Position numbers and translations under genes: made by a program. From Episyrphus balteatus (lineage: Eukaryota > Arthropoda > Insecta > Diptera > Syrphidae), in the NCBI RefSeq assembly GCF_945859705.1, contig NC_079137.1, forward strand, positions 27,771,322-27,835,321: a DNA stretch of 64,000 nucleotides, written 5' to 3'. This document shows positions 55,801 to 64,000 of the stretch, in pieces. The notes under the pieces were generated by a model, which was not told the origin of the DNA, searched no databases, and saw only the letters and a list, made by a program, of their open reading frames with translations. The first letter of the stretch is position 1, and every line of letters begins with the position of its first letter.

Positions 55801-56509
55801 CTCATGAGAATAAGAAATATTTGGATAAGTGCCATTATGGTGACCATTTTTGGTTTTTTTATTCATTGTTATAAAGAAATAAATGAAAAAGTGAATCTTT
55901 TCATATCGGTAATTGGTTTTAAATAGTGATATTAAAAATGGTTTACTGACCAATTCGGAGTTCATATTCAAGTAAGTGGAGAAGAAAGGAAAACAAGATT
56001 TTAATCTTCTCCACTTATTTAAATATAAAATAGTGATGGACATTTTAGATTTTTTAATTAAGTTCAAAACAAAGTTAATTCTCTAATTTTTAAGAAAAAG
56101 CCAAAAGCCCAAAAAAATTAAAGATTAAAAAATAAATAAAAGTAATCTTTTTTTGTTGTTTACAGCATACAAAGTTTACTCAGTAAAATACTGAGTACCA
56201 ATAAAACACGGCTATAATATTATTTAGTCTTTATTAAATAATTTTTTACAAGATAAAAAAAAAACAGAAAATAACCAAAAATAATAACTTTGAAAAAAAA
56301 AAAAACACAAATGGTCGCCATATTCTTTAAGATAGTGCAACTCATCAGGAAGTGAAATCGAAGCCCCTAGGAAGCTCTGGTTTCAACTAGTCCAAATTTG
56401 AAACTCTTTTAGTTTTTTTACGTCATTTGTATTTTATAATTTTATAATAAACATATTTTTTGAGCTGACTTTTTTTGTAAAATATTTTGAATTCTGTATA
56501 GATATTACC
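55801..56509. other. Upstream region of the ODAD4-like gene
   Basis: AT-rich. A hairpin AAGTGGAGAAGA / TCTTCTCCACTT lies at ~55975-56020. No TATA box or other element could be assigned with confidence. Confidence 0.4.
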
Positions 56510-59500
56510 ATGGAATCGTGCAAAAGGTTAGCACTTACAGAGGAGCAGCTTCAAATAATTTACCGAGAATGGGGTGTGTTTTACACCCATAAGCAAAAAC
56601 TCGATATTGCTGCCCATTACTACGATATCTCGTTAAATATAAAAGTATGTAATAGATACATAAACATTATGCTAATTACTTTCCATATTGTATTTGGTTT
56701 TAACCAAATCCTTGTTTATGTTTAATAGAATGATCCAAAAGCTCTTTATAATCGAAGTCGTTGCAAACGTAATATTGCTCAAACTGTAGGATCGTTACGT
56801 GATGCAAAAGCTGCAGTCGGTATGTAAATATGTTGATGAATCTTGCAGATTAATTTCATTTATGATTTTATATTATATTTTTAGAAAGTGATCCACTTAG
56901 CCAACCGTTTAACCTAGAAGTTTGTGATGCCTTGTATCAACTTAACGCCTTTGAAGAAGCTAAATGTAAAATTTTCAATAATTCATTAAAATTTACTGGA
57001 CTTAAATTGGATGCATTTCGTGATAGGAGTGACGTCGTAATTCTTATTTACAAAACACATATGAACCTTAATGTAGATCAATTTCTGAATCCTTTTTTTT
57101 TCTAGCTTGATGAAAACTTCAATGCGACTCTTGGTGATACTTTAGGACCACATATTCTAGAAAATGAAAAGTATTTTCAGAAAGCTTTGGAAAAACAAAT
57201 TCAAGAACAATATATTGATCAAAGGCCACTATGGAAAATACTCAAAGAAGAAGAACAGTGTGATGTCTTGAGTGTTACTGAAAAAGAGGCAGGTTATTCA
57301 TGTTGATTATGAGAATAAAATAATCAACCTGGTATCATTCTGTTTTAATTAAGGAGGAACTCATATCTCCAAGAGAAATAGCAAGACGAAAACTTGGCTT
57401 TAATGTTTTCAATCAATTGTATATGGGAAGAAGTTGGATTGATGTACTATTTATGAGGGCTCTTAAAAGTCATCCAAGTCTTCTCTTACAGCAGTCGAAG
57501 TGGAGTAGTCCTCAGTTGGAAGATATAACTCAGAACAAATATGATGCTGCTTTGCGATTTTTGGTGAGTATATTAAAACAGAAATGATAAATGATGACTG
57601 ATTGCGAAATATAAATTAATAAATCTTAATTCGATTCATAATTTCACTAATTTTTTGGGGTTAGGCCAAAAGATCTTAAGTCACAAATTGTAGTTTTTCA
57701 GAAATGGAGATTGAAGTTTGAGCAATGGAAGTATATCGATAACTTGTCTCAGATCTACGAAATTTTTCATATTCAATCAAAAGTGCAATTTTTTGCCTAA
57801 CGACAAGGAATTTCCATTTAGTATTCATAATGAAAGATTAACTACCTGGAAATAATACTCATAGTTTTTTATTGAAATGCTATAGTAGTTCTTGTTTGGC
57901 AAGCCCCAACTGCCGTTCGAATTATATAGAATTCATAGAACCAAATAGGTATACGATTCACTTGCTTTGTATTTCACTCCTGAATTTAACATGCCAACAG
58001 AACTTGTACACTGTACACGTACTTTGACCTCAAGGACTCGATGTTACAATGGATGCGTTTTTAAGACATAATTTTCAAAGTTTTTCGACTTTGTTTTTCC
58101 CAGCATTTATAGTAATTTGGGCTATATTTTGAGTAGTAAATCATCAATCTGAACAGAAAAACTAACACCTGAAAGCTGAATAAATAAGCAAGAAAAACTA
58201 GAATAATGTTTCTGTGTTTAAAAACATTTTAAGAAAATCGATTTTTTTAGAAAAAAAAATTTCTTATTGAAAGAAAAAATCAAAATGTTTCGAGTCCTTT
58301 TAGTTTCAAATGTTGTATGTGTAGTAAACTTCCTGGCAAAAATAAAAAGATAATTTTTTTTCAAAATCTATGGATTAGTTATAAAGATGTGACCATTTTT
58401 GTAACGATCAATATATTCGACTCTTTTTGTTACTTTTTGAGTTTTTGTCTATAGGTAACTTGAAAAGCAAGCCGAATTTGAAAATTGGTAATGAGTAATT
58501 TTTTATAGATAATTAAATTTCCTATCGATATGTATTCTTTTAAAAATTTTTAAAGTAAAATATTATAAAAAAACTTTAAAAAACTATTCAAAAAAGAGAA
58601 AAAAATACATTTTTAAATTTTTTTTACTTAATAGTCTATTTTTATCCTTTGAGCATTAATAGATATTGAACATGTAACGGAGAAAAGAAGATACTTAATT
58701 CTTGAACATAATAGTCACAAAAATCGAATACGGCTAAAATTGGATAAAATATGGACTTTCAAAATCTACTGTTTTTGTGTCCTTTTGAGCCATGATATAA
58801 GTGTGTTCTACAACCTGAATCTATAAAATCTGCATCATGAAAATAAAAAAAAATATTTTTATAAATCTCAGCATTAAAAAATTAACCAAAATCATGCACA
58901 ACAAAATTTCATCACTTCAAAATAAAATTTAAGTTATTTAATTTAACTTTTCATCTCTGTCAAAAAACACCCTTTCATCTTTGATTGTAAAAAAAAAACT
59001 TTAAAAGAATGTCTTATTCCGCCAGGTTATATGAACATAAAGTTTTTAGCTGGATCAACAGTCACAAAAACCAATAGATAAATACAAAATAGCACGTATA
59101 CGCCGTAGTGTACAACGTCCAAATAATGTGAATTATAACTTAACCTTATGTTCCAATTGCCAGCACACCCAAAACGATATTAAAAAACACTTTCACTCAT
59201 TGAATGAACACATTCATGTGTAGTCAGCGTTAATATATAACAAAACCATTTTTTTTTGCTTAAATTTCATAAAACAAATGATAGCAAAAGATTCTCTAGG
59301 TAATTTAAGGAAAATATATAAAAGGCAGTAAGGGACAATCTTCCATTGTTTAAGCGATAAATGCAATTTTCTAACATTTTCTGACCTAAAACACAAAAAA
59401 AATATTTTGAAAACAACGGCAACACTTACAATATTTTAAAATACATTTTTAAAAAGCCAGAAGCTCATTCTTATCTCTTAAATTTAAATCCACTAAATTT

Positions 59501-62500
59501 AATTAATACTTTTTGAAAAAATGGTCCTCAAACTCAGAATTAAAAAAAAATGTTATTAGAAAAATTTTAAATGACTTTTTTCCAAACTTTTTCTTATAAA
59601 ATAGGTATGATTTTATTTAAAAAAAATGTTTGGCCATAAATATTATCAGTTGAATTTCGAAGCAAAAAAGGCAAAATATATCACACTTTTGAAAAAAAAA
59701 AATGAAAAATTACTTCAATTTCAATGGTTTTTTTTTATTAAAACTGAATTTTTGCATTGAAATAATTAATTTTCTCAAAGACTATGTTAAATAGGAACTT
59801 TAAATTTTTGCTTTTTAACTTTCAACAGTAAGGGTTATTAAATGAATAAAAAATAATTTTATGTTTAGATGTTGAACTTAAAAAAAAAAAACAAGTTAAA
59901 TTTTTTTCAAAACTTTTATTAAAAAAAGTTCTTCGAAAATGAAATACTTTTTAATTTTTTTCATAAACCGTAATACATATTGACATTTCCTTTTATAATT
60001 TGAAATCATAATAAATTCGGCCAAAAAAATTTGAAAATAAATGCATTTTATATTACGACCAAGTTTAAAAAACGACATGTTAAAATTTTTTCAATAATTT
60101 TTTTTTCAAAAATCTGAGTTCAATTACCATTCTTTCAAAAGCCGTTCATTCAATTAACTTAATTTTAATTTTACATATATGACTAAGCTTCTAGCTTTTA
60201 AAAAATGTATATTTGAATATTGTAGGTGTTGCAGTTGTGTTCAAATATTTTTTTTTGTGTTTCAAGTCAATTAATAAGAAAATTGCATCTATCGCTTGAA
60301 CTATGGAAGATTGTCCCTCACTCATATATATTTTTGAAGTTATACTTCTTATGGGAGGGTGAGTATGAAAATTCACTTTTTGACAAGAATGTCAAAGGGA
60401 TTATGACGCGATCACCATGGGTAGCAGGGATGTCGTTTCACCTTTAGAGTAGTCAGTACTTTAGTATTTAAAAATGCAGTACGCCGCAGTACGGCAAACA
60501 TAAAACACACAACACGTTGCAAGTTACATGTGGCAAGTTGCATGTGGCAAGTTGTATGTGGCAAGTTGCATGTGGCAAGTTGTATGTGGCAAGTTGCATG
60601 TGGCAAGTTGCATGTGGCAAGTTGTATGTGGCAAGTTGCGTGTGGCAAGTTGCATGTGGCAGGCTGCATGTGGCAAGTTGCGTGTGGTAAGTTGCATGTG
60701 GCAAGTTGCGTGTGGCAAGTTGCATGTGGGAAGTTGCATGTGACAAGTTGCATGTAATAATTTTCATGTGGCAAGTTGCCAGGGTTGCAAAAAGCTCACA
60801 TTTCAGCTCAGCTCACAGCTCAGCTCAAATTTGAGCTAGCTCACTTTTGAGCTAGGTTCCATAGCTCAGCTCATTTGAGCTGAGCTGAAAGTGAGCTGAG
60901 CTGAAAGTGAGCGCCCCCAACTTCCAACGCCTATATCTCGGAATTTTGAAGAAAATGAAAAATAAAATTTTTGATGCCAAAAGGTAGCGGGGACTCTAAC
61001 CTACATTTGGGTACAACTCTTATCCCTGTAGGTCCACGCGTTCTCAAACCGGGAGAACTTAAAAGTAAAAAAAAAATAGGCACGATTCTGAAAAAATTGG
61101 CATGATGTGGCGGTTTAACATGGAAGGCGATTTTTTAAAAATCTGACAATGTGCAAAGCGTAGGCCCATGATACAAGCTATCATTTGGCATCACTCCCAA
61201 AAATTGCTCTCAAACGGTTTAGCTTCCAGGAGCGTTCAAAGATTCGGGGATTTTTCGAAAAAAAATTTTACCCTTACTTTCAAACACGATTTTCTCGGAA
61301 TTTTGAAAAAAATCGAAAAACCGGATTATACCACTATCGGGTAGCTGAGAATATAAGCTTTCATATGGCACCACTCCCCTGTTTCTAGATCAAAGCGTTC
61401 GAACGCCTATATCGCGGAGGTTTGAAGAAAATGAAAACAAATTTTTTGATGCCAAAAGGTAGCGGGGACTCTAACCTACATTTGAGTACAACTCCCATCC
61501 CTGTAGGTCCACGCGTTCTCAAACCGGGAGAACTTAAAAGTAAAAAAAAAATTATTCACGATTCTGATAAAATAGGCATGATGTGGCGGTTTAAAATGGA
61601 AGGCGATATTTTAAAATTCTGACAATGTGCAAAGCGTAGGCCCATGACACAAGCTATCATTTGGCATCACTCCCAAAAATTGCTCTCAAGCGGTTTAGCT
61701 TCTAGGAGCGTTCAAAGATTCGGGGATTTTTCAAAAAAAAATTTACCCCAACTTTCAAACGCGATTTTCTCGGAATTTTGAAAAAAGTCGAAAAACCGGA
61801 TTGTACCGGAATTTTTTTTTTATGATAAAAAAAGATATATTTTACTAAAAAAAATAGAAATATATTTAGGTACTATTAAAAAAACCAAGAAAAAAGATCA
61901 CGAAAAATTATCTGTTTTATTTATAAAAATATCCATGTGTTAAAATAATTCCATTAATAACTAGAACCAAACATCTTAAGCTATGGTGTTTTATAAAAGT
62001 TTAAAATATCTTCATATTTCATTATACTTTCCAAATAAAAATCAATGTATCCCCTTACCCATCACAGCTCAGCTCAGCTCACTTTACCTTAGCTCACCCA
62101 ACAGCTCAGCTCACCGACAGCTCAGCTTACCCAACAGCTCAGCTCAACCATCAGCTCAGCTCACTTTCAGCTCATCTCAAATGAGCTGAGCTATGTTACA
62201 TAGCTCAAAAGTGAGCTAGCTCAAAATTTGAGCTGGGCTGTGAACTGAACTCAGCTAACTTTTGAGCTTTGTAGCAACCCTGCAAGTTCCATATTGCTAC
62301 TACTAGTGCTGAAGCACACACAATTCTCATAAAATTACCATATCGCACATTTTATGCGCAATTCATTTACTTTCGTTAACCATATACCGTACGTTCTGAA
62401 CCGCACAACATGAGTAAATTTCACAGAATAAATTGAAAATTACATGGACTCAAGGAGGATGAAAGAATTAATTTATTGTTCACTTGATAAAAATGTAAAA

Positions 62501-64000
62501 AAAACTAAGTGTGGATTAATTACTTCATAATAGAAATTAAAAATATCAAATGAAATTCATTTACATATACTGAATGAGAAGTATAACTTCAGTCGCGTGT
62601 ACATGTGTACACACACTCTTTTTTTTTTCCTTGAATTTCCTAGACAATCTTTTGGCATCAATTAATTTATGAAATTTAAGAAAAATTTTTGAAAAAAATT
62701 TGTTTTTGTTCACAAAAATCTTCAATTAAATTTAAAAAATCAAAACGGCAACACCGGCAATTTTTAATCTATAGATTTTAAAGTATTTTAATTACCGACG
62801 TTTGAAAAAAAAGATCATCAAAATCTAAGCTGTTCGGCCGGGTTCCCTAATATTGCCAATTTTTGAGCTTTAGTTACTCCACTATAAACCGAAAAACAAA
62901 ATCCTTTCAATTAAGACTCAAAAATTCTAAAATTTCTTCAGCTACCTAAATTCTGGTTTATTAAAAAAAAAAACGAAACATTTAAAAATTAAATACAAAA
63001 CCAAACAAATACAGAAAAACAAATTATAAATAGAATTTTTTATTATACCCTTAGGAGCAAAAAAATGGAATCAAACTTTCTGTAAAAACATAAAAAAATG
63101 AAGTTCAATATATTGACAGATAGCGCTAATACTATCGTATGCATTTTTTATGTTTTACCAACGATTCAAAGTAAAAAATTCAACTATTAAAATGAGACCA
63201 TGAGACTTTGAAGAAAAAATATTTAAGCTATTGCATTTTTTGTGTAGTTTTGGTTTCTTAGTAACCAAAAAGTCCTGTTGAGGGATTTTTTGGCTATGCA
63301 ATACACAGTCCTGTAAGGCTTCTGTCGAGCCAATATAATTCATAGCCATTCCAGGTGTCACTTCTATTATAATAATACTAGCAGTTAATGTGTTTTTGGA
63401 GAAATTTAATAAAAGCCGTTTAAAAATGGATAATCTTAGTAAACAGTTTTCCAATTTTAATTTGCTGGCAATTTAGCTATAGCTCAAAATTAAGTGATAT
63501 GGTACATTATACCAAAGCAAGATTTAATGTCAAATATGTAACAAGGACTTAACATAAGAAATTTATTTTACCTCTTTTAGAAAATGTTGCATGCTCGAAC
63601 ACCATTATATACGCAGAAGGTACGCAAGTGTCCAAACAAAAAACTAACTCAAAAATCAAATGAAGAACATCTGCTTAGAGTTCAATACCAAGTTCATCGT
63701 AACATGCTGAGCATCTTAAAAAAAATCAAATATTTAAGAGAAAAGAAGTTAATTGGGGTACATCAGTACTATAACAAATATTCCAAGAATTTCACAATTT
63801 TTTTTAAATATTTTCGAAAAATTCTTTTAGAAACTAACTTCTTACATCGAAGAAGTAATGGGTGACTATGTAGTATTGAAAACCCGTAGTGTAATGCCTT
63901 GGAAATTTGAATTTATCAATGAAGTCTATAATATGTTGGCGTTGGCTTATGTTGATAAGTATGTGGCCAAGGACATACCAAAGAATCTTACTGATTTTAA
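56510..64000 (+). CDS. ODAD4: ODAD4/TTC25-like outer dynein arm docking complex subunit (partial, 7 exons visible)
   Basis: Exons: 56510-56644, 56729-56819, 56885-57036, 57106-57288, 57354-57563, 63581-63757, 63831-64000 (continues beyond the window). They join in frame to ~372 residues. The N-terminus forms TPR helices (EWGVFYTHKQKLDIAAHYYD, NDPKALYNRSRCKRNIAQTV, ESDPLSQPFNLEVCDALYQL). The later part has RRKLGFNVFNQLYMGRSWID, the RTPLYTQ segment, VQYQVHRNMLSILKKIKYLR and YIEEVMGDYVVLKTRSVMPW, the conserved C-terminal region of TTC25. In animals this protein helps dock outer dynein arms on axonemal microtubules, so sperm-tail and chordotonal expression is expected. Most introns are 65-85 bases with GT-AG ends; intron 4 appears to start with GC; intron 5 is ~6.0 kb. 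The start ATG (context ACCATGG) is strong. Confidence 0.88.
57289..57353 (+). other. Intron 4 of the ODAD4-like gene, probable GC-AG intron
   Basis: The exon side ends AAAGAG and the intron begins GCAGGT; it ends TTAATTAAG before GAGGAACTC. Using GC at 57289 keeps the frame (…TEKE|EELISPRE…). The nearby GT at 57293 would leave one extra base that no acceptor in the interval can absorb in frame. Confidence 0.55.
57564..59317 (+). other. First part of the ~6-kb intron 5
   Basis: Starts with a good donor GTGAGT. AT-rich, with no second gene recognised on either strand. Confidence 0.6.
59318..60340. mobile_element. Palindromic element, family P-related, copy 3 (in intron 5)
   Basis: AGGGACAATCTTCCATTGTT, GCGATAAATGCAATTTTCT and CGGCAACACTTACAATATT on the left have reverse-complement partners at 60210-60330 (AATATTGTAGGTGTTGC, AAATTGCATCTATCGC, GAAGATTGTCCCTCA). 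The shared core CAACGGCAACACTTACA links it to family P. The arms are more diverged than in copies 1 and 2 and the borders are approximate. Confidence 0.6.
60515..60779 (+). repeat. 14-bp minisatellite (about 17-18 units)
   Basis: Unit CATGTGGCAAGTTG with variants TATGTGG and CGTGTGG. Because 14 is not a multiple of 3 and the unit has no stop on either strand, it gives long open frames in five or six frames (MWQVACGKL..., MQLATCNLP...); none is a gene. The array is cut at its 3' side by the hAT element that follows. Confidence 0.95.
60780..62282. mobile_element. 1.5-kb hAT element in intron 5
   Basis: Ends CAGGGTTGCAAAAAGCTCA and TGAGCTTTGTAGCAACCCTG, flanked by CAAGTTGC (60772-60779) and CAAGTTCC (62283-62290), an 8-bp duplication with one change. 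Both subterminal regions are packed with AGCTCAGCTCA / TGAGCTGAGCT. The centre is a tandem duplication. No transposase. Confidence 0.9.
60926..61806 (+). repeat. 476-bp tandem duplication inside the hAT element
   Basis: The sequence from AACGCCTATATCTCGG (60926) is repeated from AACGCCTATATCGCGG (61402) with ~90% or better agreement by eye; the second unit is shorter by about 70 bases. Confidence 0.85.
62291..63052. other. Last part of intron 5, no gene seen
   Basis: AT-rich. A fragment with CAAAACGGCAACACCGGCAA at ~62740 resembles the core of family P and may be a fourth, partial copy. Confidence 0.45.
63053..63240 (+). repeat. Interspersed repeat pair member 2
   Basis: Matches 32131-32560 in order and orientation (AAAAAAATGGAATCAAAC, TATTGACAGATAGCGCTAAT, CAAAGTAAAAAATTCAA). 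It ends within intron 5. Confidence 0.6.
63581..63757 (+). CDS. ODAD4: ODAD4-like gene, exon 6
   Basis: 59 codons after acceptor CCTCTTTTAG and before donor GTACAT, phase 0 on both sides. It encodes KMLHARTPLYTQKVRKCPNK and the helix VQYQVHRNMLSILKKIKYLR. The next intron is 73 bases. Confidence 0.85.
63831..64000 (+). CDS. ODAD4: ODAD4-like gene, exon 7 (runs off the window)
   Basis: Starts after ATTCTTTTAG and encodes KLTSYIEEVMGDYVVLKTRS, VMPWKFEFINEVYNMLALAY and VDKYVAKDIPKNLTDF before the window ends. This is the most conserved block of the family. Confidence 0.88.

Noticed and set aside
60412..60774. Open frames of up to 120 codons on both strands
   Set aside because: They are produced by the 14-bp minisatellite, which has no stops; the peptides are simple repeats.
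60528..60779. CRISPR-like regularly repeated array
   Set aside because: Units are directly adjacent with no unique spacers; it is a minisatellite in a eukaryotic intron.
1..64000. tRNA, rRNA or endogenous viral genes
   Set aside because: No cloverleaf, rRNA core or viral protein motif was recognised by reading; a tRNAscan-SE or protein search could still find a degenerate one.

Overview
This is AT-rich nuclear DNA from an insect, crowded with transposable elements. The evidence is two single-exon trypsin-type serine protease genes with secretion signals, a spliced cilia/sperm-flagellum gene (ODAD4/TTC25 type), CR1/Jockey-like LINEs, hAT, Tc1/mariner, Harbinger-like and foldback DNA elements. 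A dipteran is plausible from the intronless digestive-type trypsins, but the order cannot be proven from this window. I saw no tRNA, rRNA, CRISPR or bacterial-type operon, and nothing I could recognise as an endogenous virus.

Region by region. 1-8.35 kb: a 4.3-kb hAT-like element (77-4402, 8-bp target duplication), a 2-kb palindromic element (4968-7000) and two oppositely oriented copies of one interspersed repeat. 8.5-16.9 kb: a CR1-like LINE fragment, a 1-kb repeat of unknown class ('family K') with target duplication, small inverted-repeat elements, a hAT element that keeps only the transposase dimerisation domain (12273-13776), and a 714-bp hAT MITE. 17.4-18.15 kb: trypsin gene 1 (minus strand). 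19.1-21.9 kb: a fold-back region holding two further elements, one with a 94-bp perfect palindrome at its core. 22.8-25.8 kb: a three-level nest, in which family K is interrupted by a CACAGAG-ended element, itself interrupted by a hAT-like element. 26.2-26.96 kb: trypsin gene 2 (minus strand), catalytically intact but with no ATG at the expected place. 27.2-29.5 kb: a Tc1/mariner relic, a MITE and a palindrome of the same family as the one at 5-7 kb. 29.5-32.7 kb: mostly unremarkable.

32.7-53.1 kb is the most striking stretch. A single degenerate LINE ('LINE-A', minus strand) has been split by at least four insertions, most with target duplications that let its reading frame be followed across them: a Harbinger-like MITE, family K, a second nearly complete LINE ('LINE-B', 36017-41941, itself carrying a 947-bp element), and a 9.5-kb foldback element (42704-52226). 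The arms of the foldback carry inverted arrays of a ~160-bp satellite, and its centre holds a CR1-like LINE ('LINE-C') plus four further insertions. 53.6-55.8 kb: a Tc1 transposase relic split by a 1.25-kb hAT element.

56.5-64 kb: a plus-strand gene resembling ODAD4/TTC25 (outer dynein arm docking complex). Seven exons are visible and the gene runs off the window. Its ~6-kb fifth intron contains a palindromic element, a 14-bp minisatellite and a hAT element. The host genes show no sign of working together; the two trypsins are paralogues (secreted digestive-type proteases) and ODAD4 is unrelated to them.
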